From a virus, in the IMG/VR virus record IMGVR_UViG_3300009159_006334, positions 1 to 52,868 of that record: DNA of 52,868 nt, one strand, 5' to 3'. Made by a program: the position numbers and the translations under genes. A model generated the notes under the pieces. That model saw only the letters and a program-made list of their open reading frames with translations. It was not told where the DNA came from and did no database searches. Below are positions 33,955-41,810 of the stretch, piece by piece; within the stretch, counting starts at the first letter, position 1; each line of letters starts with the position of its first letter.

Positions 33955-35320
33955 CTTCGTATAAGTTTTTTAATTCGGGGAAAGTTTCTAAAAAATTTGT
34001 ACCTCTTCTAGTATCGTGTTCGTCAACAAATAAAACAAAATCGTGTTTATTTTTTTCAACATCAAAACTATCATCTTCTGATATTGCATAGTCGTATATT
34101 CTTTTTATTTTTTGAACTTCTATATCAGAAAATCCAATATTACTATGTTTAAATTCGGGTGTTGTATAGTAAAATGCTTTCTTAGCTGCTTCTAATATTA
34201 ATTCTTTATGTTTTTTATCAAGTATTTTAACCGATTGGTGAGTTGGAAACCTCAGATAGGAAGTATCTAACTGAATTGGCGATACCCAATAGCGTTCAGT
34301 CGTTTGGTATTTTTGTTTTAATTCAAAAACCTTATCAATTAATTTATCGTAACTAAATACTGACATTACATTAAAAGTAGCCATTACAACTATAGAAACA
34401 GTGGGTAGCTCTGATAAGATATACTCTACGTTTTCTATAAATAAGTTAAAGTCTAATCCGTTTCTAATATATTCTGCTTGAGATCCCCAAGCTTCACAAG
34501 ATGTAAAAATTATAAACTCATTTACTCTTCCTTTCTCTATAATACTCTTAGCTACTTTTACAAACTTCTCAATTAAAACTTTAGGAGAGCCTAAGTTTGA
34601 ATTTATAGAAAGATTCAAGTTTCTATTAGGGAATTCTGTTGTATCTATGAATTCTAATACCTTCCATGTATCTTTTGATAGTAATGGTTCTCCACCAGTA
34701 ATCCTAAAGGTATGCAAATCGTTGTATAAATCAGGCCACCAATTCCAGAAAGATTCTACGTACGGATTCTCATCTGAATTTTTATAGGGGAGTTGGCTTA
34801 ATCTTTTATAATAGTCTATATCATTAAAATTTGTAGAAGTGGGATATGCACCATACTTTTCTATTTCCTCCATCCACTTAGACGAAAACATTGGACTACA
34901 GTATGAGCACTTAAAATTACAAGTATTAGCGAAACTTACTTCTACGTACTTTGGATTATAATTTGCTTTCCAATCAAGGCCTTTAATTTCTTCCATAAAA
35001 GGTAAGGACCAAGGTTCAGAAGATTTAAAAACTCTATCTGAAAATGAATTAGATGTTTTTTCTACATTCCAGCAATAATCACACTCGGCAGGCTTTTTAC
35101 CTTCTAACATCTCCTTTCTCTTTAACTTTTTAAAGTTAGTATTATGCAGAGCTGTGGGATTTACTCTTATTTCTTCGAGAGGTATTTTATGTGGTCCTGG
35201 ATGGTGGCATGAATGTGTCATTCCATTATGTAGATGCATAGTAACTTGCGTCCACTTTGCTAAACAGAAGCCACAGCCTTTACTATCTAATTCCTTTTTT
35301 ATATCATGTAAATGCTCCAT
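33932..35320 (-). CDS. Radical SAM protein, CHHP subtype
   Basis: The 462-residue protein has core cysteines C134, C138 and C141 in TCNFKCSYC and the loop FRITGGEPLLSKDTW. N-terminal residues C16/C19 (GCGFCLAKW), C38-H39-H40-P (SCHHPGPHKIPLEEI) and C80/C83 (ECDYCW) mirror those of 31801-33372. This makes the pair a distinct subgroup. The C-terminus has an NFLETFPELKNL tail that the sister protein also shows (NFIETFPMLKEW). Its start overlaps the GT7-LamG stop (TAATG). Confidence 0.87.
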   Translation of the reverse strand: MEHLHDIKKELDSKGCGFCLAKWTQVTMHLHNGMTHSCHHPGPHKIPLEEIRVNPTALHNTNFKKLKRKEMLEGKKPAECDYCWNVEKTSNSFSDRVFKSSEPWSLPFMEEIKGLDWKANYNPKYVEVSFANTCNFKCSYCSPMFSSKWMEEIEKYGAYPTSTNFNDIDYYKRLSQLPYKNSDENPYVESFWNWWPDLYNDLHTFRITGGEPLLSKDTWKVLEFIDTTEFPNRNLNLSINSNLGSPKVLIEKFVKVAKSIIEKGRVNEFIIFTSCEAWGSQAEYIRNGLDFNLFIENVEYILSELPTVSIVVMATFNVMSVFSYDKLIDKVFELKQKYQTTERYWVSPIQLDTSYLRFPTHQSVKILDKKHKELILEAAKKAFYYTTPEFKHSNIGFSDIEVQKIKRIYDYAISEDDSFDVEKNKHDFVLFVDEHDTRRGTNFLETFPELKNLYEDVKNRKG

Positions 35321-36753
35321 TATAATACTACGTTTATCATTTTAGCTTTAGGAGTTAACTCTTCAATACTCACTAAAGTATATTTTAAATTATTCATACC
35401 ATCTGCTTTGTAATCTATCTTACCCTGCTGCATACCCATTATATAACGATATTCATTTTTGGCTGTTGTCTCTCCTTTTGCCCATTTTCCGTCCACAAAT
35501 CCTTCGTCAATATGATCTAAACAATCCATTCTACCTGGAGTTCTATGAGGTACGATTGTATGTGGTACTTTAATAGTTTCTTCTAATCTTTCGCAATTAG
35601 AAACAAGGCCATTATTGTTATTTCCTGTATTATCTTTTAGTAGCTTGTCGTTTAGAAAATCATAATCTAAAACAGCACCCTCTACTTTATTATTAAATGA
35701 AGATACGATTTCTTCTTGAGTTAAACACCTATTCCAAATTATTAACTTACCTATATCTCCTTTAAAATACTTAGCAGGATCGTTTTCATTAGCAGAAGGA
35801 GACATTCCTAAGTAATAATCTACATCGTCGTACCTTTTTAAGCCTCCTAAATAGGAAGCTGGGGAGTCAGTTCCAGTTCCACTTGCTGCTTGAGATTCTA
35901 TTCCGTTTAAATACGTATGTATTTTTTTACTATTTGCATCTACAGTAAATGTAACCCAGGTCCATTGATTTTCATATCTTTTCATCCACTGGTAAAGAGG
36001 TTTACTGAATATATCCCATAGCATCACCGTATAGGCTCTTGAATTATTATACGAAATACCGTAATCATATCCAGGTCTTCTAAAAATTGGATATTCTACG
36101 TATCTTTTATCTTCAGCTCCTATTAAATAAATTGGCATTTTCTTTTCTTGATGAAAAGCTCTAACTAATACACTTACCGTATGAGATTTATTAGTTAATT
36201 CATTTAAGGTTGGACTAGATGGAATTTTTACATGCGAATTATCACCATTAAATCTTAAAAAAGGTTTTGTTTTTTCGTAATTAACATAATCTATATTTGC
36301 ATAGCCTTCTAGTACACATCTCCAAAATAAATCATCATCTTCCATTCCCCAATCCCAATAGTCATTTGAATATCCATTAGTTCTTTCTACTTGCTCTTTG
36401 CTAAAAATTACAGCACCACCAAAGTAATCGGCATACTTTAAGTGGTAATTAGTTTTTGAAATGTGAATTGCAATATGTCTAGGATTATCTTCTGGAAAAG
36501 AATAGTCACAATTATCGTCTTCTGGAATCATGTCAATATCATGCCATACTATGTAGTCACAACCATCCTTAAACGCTTGTTCAGCAGCTATGTTTTTCAT
36601 AGCACCTCTATTAAACAGCTTATCATCTATTTGATGGCCAAAATACATACAGTATTCTATGCCTCTTTCTTCTAAAAAGTTTCCTACTCGAGGTATAAAC
36701 TGCTCTAAGTGAGCTTCTCTATTTCTATATGGTACGCAAACTCCTAATTTCAT
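35320..36753 (-). CDS. GT7 (beta-1,4-galactosyltransferase-like) fused to LamG-like domain, copy B
   Basis: The 477-residue protein has an N-terminal GT7 domain. It contains LGVCVPYRNRE, LFNRGAMKN (47-53), VWHDIDMIPED (metal site D72/D74), YFGGAVIFSKEQ, and NGYSNDYWDWGMEDDD (126-141). These are the hallmark motifs of animal-type beta-4-galactosyl/GalNAc transferases. A LamG-like domain follows (about 165-350: YLGGLKRYDDVDYYLGMS, FKGDIGKLIIWNRCLTQEEI). A further C-terminal domain (about 350-477) has VDGKWAKGETTAKNEYRY. The fusion suggests an enzyme that holds its acceptor. Its ATG overlaps the stop of copy A (ATGA). Confidence 0.85.
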   Translation of the reverse strand: MKLGVCVPYRNREAHLEQFIPRVGNFLEERGIEYCMYFGHQIDDKLFNRGAMKNIAAEQAFKDGCDYIVWHDIDMIPEDDNCDYSFPEDNPRHIAIHISKTNYHLKYADYFGGAVIFSKEQVERTNGYSNDYWDWGMEDDDLFWRCVLEGYANIDYVNYEKTKPFLRFNGDNSHVKIPSSPTLNELTNKSHTVSVLVRAFHQEKKMPIYLIGAEDKRYVEYPIFRRPGYDYGISYNNSRAYTVMLWDIFSKPLYQWMKRYENQWTWVTFTVDANSKKIHTYLNGIESQAASGTGTDSPASYLGGLKRYDDVDYYLGMSPSANENDPAKYFKGDIGKLIIWNRCLTQEEIVSSFNNKVEGAVLDYDFLNDKLLKDNTGNNNNGLVSNCERLEETIKVPHTIVPHRTPGRMDCLDHIDEGFVDGKWAKGETTAKNEYRYIMGMQQGKIDYKADGMNNLKYTLVSIEELTPKAKMINVVL

Positions 36754-38162
36754 ATTCCTACATTTACGTGTACTTGATTTTCAATATGGGTATAGTTATG
36801 TACTTTATATTCACAATCACCCAGCCCATCTACGGTATGGTCTCCAAATCCTTTTGCTATTTCGTTATAATACCTTAATTGATTATATCTAGTATTAATA
36901 TCCTTCCATCCTCCTCCTGTAAATCCATTCTCAGCATGCGATATTAATTTAAACTTACTTTCTCTTCTAAAAGGAATATCTAGTATCTTACCCTCTTTAA
37001 AAGTATAAGCAACGATTTCACATTCAGTCATATACCCTCTATTACCTCCTGCAAGATCCATTAATTTATAATCCTTTACAAATTTAGAATCGTAATATAG
37101 TTTCAATAAATGAGCAGATTTGTAATTACCAAAATCTTGAGTTAATCCAAAAAATTTATTATCTGAAATCTCTTTAATCTCTTCTTCTTCTAATATTGTA
37201 TTATATACAGCAAAAGTATACAACAGTCCTTTAAAGAAATTAGAAGTTTTATCTCTGTGAGGATATCCACAGCCTAAGTAGAAATACTTTTCTGCTTTAT
37301 AATCTAATAACTCATTATACTCTGTTGAACCTACTAATTCTCCATCTTGAAACATTGTTATTATTCTTGTTCCTGGATTAATTGTAAGACAGATGTTAGT
37401 TCTATAAGTTGGTTTAATATCAGAAGTAATGTATATAACTTCTTTGTTACTATTATAAGCTGTAAACTTATATTTTTGATAAGAGTCATACGTTATAGCA
37501 AAATCTAAGCCTGGAATTGAAAATATAGTAAACTCATCGTCAAACTTATCATGATCTAAAGTTATTTCGTCTGGATAGAAGGTTATAAAAATAGAAGTTT
37601 CTTTAGTAAGGTCTATGTTATTATGACACTGTACGTAAGCATTATGTCCATTAAACTTTAGAGCGGCTGTATTACTGTAAGCCATCTTTAGTATTTTCTT
37701 ATCTAACGGAACGTGACTTATCTTACATCGATAAAGTAAATCATCATCTTCGAATCCCCATCCCCAATATTTGTTTGAAAATCCATTGATTAATTCAAAC
37801 ACTTCTATTGGAAATAAAGTTACACCTCCAAAGTAAGTATCAAATATACTACGATTTATTCCTTCATTAGATTCAAAACCAGTAGCAAGGTGTATAGGAA
37901 TGTCAGAATATGAATAATCTACGTCAATAGGAATCATATCTATGTCATGAAAAACTAAGTAGTCGCAGTGAAGAGCTTTAGCATAAGTATAACCTATGTT
38001 TAATAACTTTCCTCTATTAAACAACGAAGCATTATCTTGTTCTACAATAATTAATTCATAGGAAATACCTTTACTATCTAAGTAGTTACTTATAGCTTTT
38101 TTAAAGACTCCAAAATGCTCAAAGCGATCTCTATATGGTACGATTACTCCTAGCTTATGCAT
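36750..38162 (-). CDS. GT7 (beta-1,4-galactosyltransferase-like) fused to LamG-like domain, copy A
   Basis: The 470-residue paralog of 35320-36753 has GT7 motifs VPYRDRFEHF, LFNRGKLLNIG (48-57), VFHDIDMIP (D73/D75), YFGGVTLFP and NGFSNKYWGWGFEDDD (126-141). The last two are closer to the animal consensus than in copy B. The LamG-like part has YFYLGCGYPHRDK and FFKGLLYTFAVYNTILEEEEI. The C-terminal region includes GGGWKDINTRYNQLRYY, parallel to copy B. It would transfer a UDP-sugar to a terminal GlcNAc-like acceptor; donor and acceptor are inferred from family only. It overlaps the 60-residue gene by 8 nt. Confidence 0.85.
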   Translation of the reverse strand: MHKLGVIVPYRDRFEHFGVFKKAISNYLDSKGISYELIIVEQDNASLFNRGKLLNIGYTYAKALHCDYLVFHDIDMIPIDVDYSYSDIPIHLATGFESNEGINRSIFDTYFGGVTLFPIEVFELINGFSNKYWGWGFEDDDLLYRCKISHVPLDKKILKMAYSNTAALKFNGHNAYVQCHNNIDLTKETSIFITFYPDEITLDHDKFDDEFTIFSIPGLDFAITYDSYQKYKFTAYNSNKEVIYITSDIKPTYRTNICLTINPGTRIITMFQDGELVGSTEYNELLDYKAEKYFYLGCGYPHRDKTSNFFKGLLYTFAVYNTILEEEEIKEISDNKFFGLTQDFGNYKSAHLLKLYYDSKFVKDYKLMDLAGGNRGYMTECEIVAYTFKEGKILDIPFRRESKFKLISHAENGFTGGGWKDINTRYNQLRYYNEIAKGFGDHTVDGLGDCEYKVHNYTHIENQVHVNVGI

Positions 38163-38337
38163 CTTTCTTACTTATTGTATGAAATTCTGATAAGTAAAAT
38201 TGAACTCTTTCGCTCCATTCGTTTTTATCTATTTCTTCAAACCATAAAGTTAGAGAGTCTAAAGAATTAGCGATTTTTTCTAACGCTTTTACTTTTCTAG
38301 TTTCTAAAAGGACTGCGTCTTTTTGTTCTTGTGTCAT
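38155..38337 (-). CDS. Small helical phage protein (60 aa), unknown function
   Basis: The 60-residue product starts MTQEQKDAVLLETRKVKALE and has IANSLDSLTLWFEEIDKNEW, ending with QFYLSEFHTISKKD. It looks like a helical hairpin with conserved Trp and acidic residues. I have seen this type in T4-like marine phages next to glycosyltransferases, without known function. It lies 1 nt after the GT2-like gene and overlaps the GT7 copy A gene. A small partner protein for one of the enzymes is possible. Confidence 0.6.
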   Translation of the reverse strand: MTQEQKDAVLLETRKVKALEKIANSLDSLTLWFEEIDKNEWSERVQFYLSEFHTISKKDA

Positions 38338-38338
38338 A

Positions 38339-39178
38339 TTATATTGAAATTATTATGTTTAGTAATTTATCCCAGTTTTTATAGCTCCAAGCTCCAACTT
38401 CTTCTATCATAAAGCGAGGATCGGTTATATCAATCTTAAATCTAGACTTTGCTAACTCTCTATACATTTTTCTGTATTCTTCTGAGTATGCATTTTCTCT
38501 ATTTGTATTTGCTACTGCTCTAATTCTTTCACCGCAAGTAGCATCCCATTTAAAATGGTTTACTATAACGTTATATTTTTTATAAGGAGCAATTAGCGGA
38601 TGATTCCAACCTTGCCATTTCCAAGTCGTATGTCCATCTATCTTTGCATAATGTTGGCCAGGAGTTAATTCTACATATCCTTTCATTATACAAATTTTAT
38701 TTGGACAAGCTCCCGATAAAGGATATCTAAAGAATCCTGCTAAAGGAAATTGCTCAAAGATATCTTCTTTTGGCTGTAGCTCTGGAAATATTCCGTTTGG
38801 TCCTATTCTATCAACAAATCCTCCTCTTACTAAATCCCATCCGTACTCTTCACAGTCCTTTATAATATATTCTAGAGATTCAGGATATTCATGAAATTCA
38901 TCATCATCGGCAACAATCCACCAATCTTCAGGATGCTGATTTTTTATTTCATTGTACATGCTAGTTACAGTCTCCCAATTGTACTTTTCAGCAGTACGTC
39001 TAAAAACTATTTTTGCTTTTGGAAACTCCTCTACTATCTTTTCTACTTCTTTAGAAAGCTCTTTATCTTCCCAATCATAAATACCTACACAAATCTCATC
39101 TACTATATTAGAATAGTAAGTTAAGAAATGCCACAATATATTCGTTCTAGATCCAACTACAGTTGCTAATCTAATCAT
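38339..39178 (-). CDS. Glycosyltransferase, GT2/GT92-like
   Basis: The 279-residue protein starts with a GT-A-type strand (IRLATVVGSRTNILWHFLTYY) and VDEICVGIYDWEDKEL. It has the metal-binding D91-D92-D93 in WWIVADDDEFHEYP and a terminal VIVNHFKWDATCGERIRA motif. The DDD motif and the HFKWD tail, which may bind the donor phosphate, resemble GT92/DUF-type glycosyltransferases. It overlaps the methyltransferase gene upstream by 4 nt (ATGA). Sugar and acceptor unknown. Confidence 0.75.
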   Translation of the reverse strand: MIRLATVVGSRTNILWHFLTYYSNIVDEICVGIYDWEDKELSKEVEKIVEEFPKAKIVFRRTAEKYNWETVTSMYNEIKNQHPEDWWIVADDDEFHEYPESLEYIIKDCEEYGWDLVRGGFVDRIGPNGIFPELQPKEDIFEQFPLAGFFRYPLSGACPNKICIMKGYVELTPGQHYAKIDGHTTWKWQGWNHPLIAPYKKYNVIVNHFKWDATCGERIRAVANTNRENAYSEEYRKMYRELAKSRFKIDITDPRFMIEEVGAWSYKNWDKLLNIIISI

Positions 39179-39903
39179 CTTTTATTAATTATAGTTATAC
39201 CGCTTGAAGATGGTTTATCTGTAAAGGTATGAAAATTAAATAGATTTACCAAATTCCATTTAGTATTTTTTTGCAATTCCTTAATAAATCTTACAGGTCC
39301 ATCGAAAGAATGATGATCTTTCTTAATATCTTCCGAAACTATTAGAGAGTTAGAATAATTTTCATCGGAATCATGTAGTATTACTACACCTTTCGGGGCT
39401 AAAAGTTTCGAATAGAGTTCAAAATCGAGTTTTACTCCTTCATATGAGTGGTCTCCGTCAATAAACAGCACATCTATCTTTATATCTTGCGGCACAAAGA
39501 AGTTATAGTAGGCATTTTCGGAAGTCTCTTTAATAAAACGAGGAGTAAACATATACCTGAAGAAAGAATTCTCATCTTCTAGATCGTTATACCCTCCAAC
39601 TCCGTTACAAGCATCTACCAGGTAAGTAGCTCCAATATCTCCCCAGTTATGATCCCCGTTTCCTTCAAAAATCCCTTGCCTGTACAAGTCTCTTCGTGCA
39701 ATAGTCATAATTCTAGGAATAAATCCACCGCCTGATCCTATACATACGCAGTTTTTTGCTCGCATATGCTGAATGATAGAATATACTATCAATCCATCAC
39801 CCATATGTAAGTCAGTTGCTCCATGAGTCCATCTATAAGGTACCGGAGTATTCTCATTATTGGTAATATGTCTTCTTACGTAGTCAGAATTAAGTATGTC
39901 CAT
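39175..39903 (-). CDS. Class I SAM methyltransferase (Methyltransf_24-like)
   Basis: The 242-residue protein has CVCIGSGGGFIPRIM (52-66) as SAM motif I. DVLFIDGDHSYEGVKLDFEL (about 147-166) is the hallmark of this group, and GVVILHDSDENY follows. Such proteins methylate sugars or aminosugars and are frequent in O-antigen clusters. It overlaps the DXD glycosyltransferase-like gene by 14 nt and is the second gene of the operon. An N-terminal WTHGATDLHMGDG segment may contribute to substrate binding. Confidence 0.83.
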   Translation of the reverse strand: MDILNSDYVRRHITNNENTPVPYRWTHGATDLHMGDGLIVYSIIQHMRAKNCVCIGSGGGFIPRIMTIARRDLYRQGIFEGNGDHNWGDIGATYLVDACNGVGGYNDLEDENSFFRYMFTPRFIKETSENAYYNFFVPQDIKIDVLFIDGDHSYEGVKLDFELYSKLLAPKGVVILHDSDENYSNSLIVSEDIKKDHHSFDGPVRFIKELQKNTKWNLVNLFNFHTFTDKPSSSGITIINKR

Positions 39904-40762
39904 GATTCAATAAATTTAAGACATTTTTACTTAAGTTCGGAAACAATTTATAAAAAGTTTCTAATATGTTTTGTTTACATTCTACATAGTATCCATGACT
40001 TTCATCGAAAGCTCTTCTTTTATCTGGTCCGAAGTGAGTTGCATAGGTGTATTCTTCCTTTTTAGGGAAGATTCCAAGCCCGTTTTCATACCATTCGTCT
40101 TTATGACATACTAAGGTCTCATTAAAAAGGTATTTGTGCTCTAAATTCATCTCTTTTATAAGCTGCCATAGTAGTTTCTGCTCACAAAAGACCATGTTTA
40201 ACCCGTTTATCTCCCCGCCTTTCTTCGTCATAACATTCATCCATTCTAAAGCGGTTTGAGCATAGATTCCCCTTAGCTTTTCATTGTTAATATAGAGAAA
40301 AGCTACGTTGATAGCTTTATCATCCCAATCGTAGTTAGGAAGCTCCATATACTTACGTAATTTATAAGGTTCCGGGTAGTGTTTGGTGGTAACTTCCATA
40401 AAATTACCTATAATATCTAATTTCCAGTAATCTTCAGGTATAAATCTCTGTTTTATGAATAGATCTAAGTCAATTACCGCAAACGGTGCAGTTAATTCGT
40501 TTATAACCTTTAATTTAGCGGAAGCCCAGAAAGCATCTTCGTTGAATTCGTATTGTTTTCTATCTAGTACTTCAGTATTAACATTATCCCATAGATCTAG
40601 GATTCCCATGTCTGAGATTAGTTGCTTACTGTGTGAATCACAGTATAGGTTGGTAGTATGTTCGGGATAAAAGTGCTTCCATGTAAGGATGGAAGTATAT
40701 AAGAATGCCTTCTCTAAATCAGAGTGAAAGGACATATGTTCAGCACACCATACAACATTCAT
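39890..40762 (-). CDS. DXD glycosyltransferase-like protein (DUF6734-like)
   Basis: The 290-residue protein has an N-terminal GT-A-like strand layout. FWASAKLKVINELTAPFAVIDLDLFI carries D98-x-D100 as the metal motif. FNETLVCHKDEWYENGLG and YTYATHFGPDKRR follow near the end. This resembles DUF6734 proteins, which are probably glycosyltransferases. It leads the large minus-strand operon that runs to 27727. A TATTTATT motif is 12 nt upstream, directly after the fibre-block gene ending at 40783. Confidence 0.7.
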   Translation of the reverse strand: MNVVWCAEHMSFHSDLEKAFLYTSILTWKHFYPEHTTNLYCDSHSKQLISDMGILDLWDNVNTEVLDRKQYEFNEDAFWASAKLKVINELTAPFAVIDLDLFIKQRFIPEDYWKLDIIGNFMEVTTKHYPEPYKLRKYMELPNYDWDDKAINVAFLYINNEKLRGIYAQTALEWMNVMTKKGGEINGLNMVFCEQKLLWQLIKEMNLEHKYLFNETLVCHKDEWYENGLGIFPKKEEYTYATHFGPDKRRAFDESHGYYVECKQNILETFYKLFPNLSKNVLNLLNHGHT

Positions 40763-40774
40763 AACTAAATTTAT

Positions 40775-40782
40775 AATAAATA
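40775..40782 (-). promoter_or_regulatory. Putative late promoter (TATTTATT) of the sugar/radical SAM operon
   Basis: The minus strand reads AATATTTATTATAAATTTAG, 12 nt before the ATG at 40762. It touches the stop of the preceding fibre-block gene, so it separates the fibre block from the 13 kb sugar/radical SAM operon. Confidence 0.4.
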
Positions 40783-41274
40783 TTAAGAGAACACAGCGTA
40801 GATCGTAGTATAACTTGCAGCGTCTGTTGTGTTGAAGTTGTAAGTATATACGATTGGAGAGGCAGCGGTACCGTAAGGTTGGTTAGCACCTGTAGTTACA
40901 CCTCCTGTTAGGATTGGAGTTGTTCCCCCTGAAGTAGTAGCCCATCTTCTAAAGTAGAACGGGTAGATTGAAGTTGCTACAATGGTAATATAAGAGTAAA
41001 CCTTTGAAACAGCAAAATAGGTTGTACCAGCTCCTTGACCGCTATCTGAAAACGGATACGTAATACTCACTGTACCTTGTGCTATGTTGCTACTTTGAAC
41101 TATAACTTGAAATAAACTAGTACTTTGTAACATAGTACTCATATTAGCAGTACCAGTATTATACCTAGGATATGTTTTACCCCCTACAGTTCGTAAAGAC
41201 TTTGGAGAGGCTCCAACAAATGTAGCTGCTGTATTAAGTGATACGCCTGTAGCCCCTTGTGTACTTATACCCAT
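40783..41274 (-). CDS. Putative fibre or virion-surface beta protein
   Basis: The 163-residue protein is rich in Thr, Ser, Gly, Tyr and Ala with few charged residues, as expected for an extracellular beta-structured phage protein. It starts MGISTQGATGVSLNTAATFV and contains VYSYITIVATSIYPFYFRRW and a GGVTTGANQPYG loop. It lacks the SYA hexapeptide repeats of the upstream fibres. It overlaps the next gene upstream by 1 nt and ends the fibre block. A receptor-binding tip or adhesin is possible; no family was recognised. Confidence 0.55.
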   Translation of the reverse strand: MGISTQGATGVSLNTAATFVGASPKSLRTVGGKTYPRYNTGTANMSTMLQSTSLFQVIVQSSNIAQGTVSITYPFSDSGQGAGTTYFAVSKVYSYITIVATSIYPFYFRRWATTSGGTTPILTGGVTTGANQPYGTAASPIVYTYNFNTTDAASYTTIYAVFS

Positions 41275-41807
41275 TATTCGTCTATTATGTTTTCGTCACC
41301 AAATATTTTTCCAAATTCCTCCTTAACTGAAGCATAAGCAAATTCGTAGACTTTACCTTCGTTCTTGTCTATAGCTATCTTATACTTAGTTATCGTTTCA
41401 GTTCCTTTTTGAACCGTCTTTGTATTTTCACTCTCTCTAATCTGCTCTACAATATTTCCCTCATCGTCAAAGTCGTAATAGGTACTTGTTACTACTTCTT
41501 TTACTTCTTCAAAAAGCGGCACCTCTATTTCTACAGGCTCTATCATAGGAAATTCAAAGTAAGTAGGGTATTCAATCTCCTCTCCTTTATGAACTAAGCT
41601 AACTCCTACAACCTGTGATGGCTTTGGATTTACTTCACCAAAGTATTCTGGAACTGTTTCTTTAGCAGCCTGTCTGCTTGGATACATTGCTACAGTTGCG
41701 TGCAGTATACCATAGAATACTTCAACTCTATACATCTCAATCCTCACGTAAGCCTCAGTCAACAACCCTTGGTTAGTTTCTAAAGGCTGTTTAATTATAA
41801 ATCCCAT
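41274..41807 (-). CDS. Hypothetical acidic protein of the fibre block
   Basis: The 177-residue protein is acidic and beta-rich. VRIEMYRVEVFYGILHATVAMYPS forms strands, then EVEVPLFEEVKEVVTS-like (IEVPLFEEVKEVVTSTYYDF) and a Lys/Glu-rich C-terminal helix, YEFAYASVKEEFGKIF. It starts 3 nt after the S74-tailed fibre gene and is likely co-transcribed. Its acidic character differs from the neutral fibres, so a fibre chaperone or connector is conceivable. No specific match was recognised. Confidence 0.6.
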   Translation of the reverse strand: MGFIIKQPLETNQGLLTEAYVRIEMYRVEVFYGILHATVAMYPSRQAAKETVPEYFGEVNPKPSQVVGVSLVHKGEEIEYPTYFEFPMIEPVEIEVPLFEEVKEVVTSTYYDFDDEGNIVEQIRESENTKTVQKGTETITKYKIAIDKNEGKVYEFAYASVKEEFGKIFGDENIIDE

Positions 41808-41810
41808 AAC

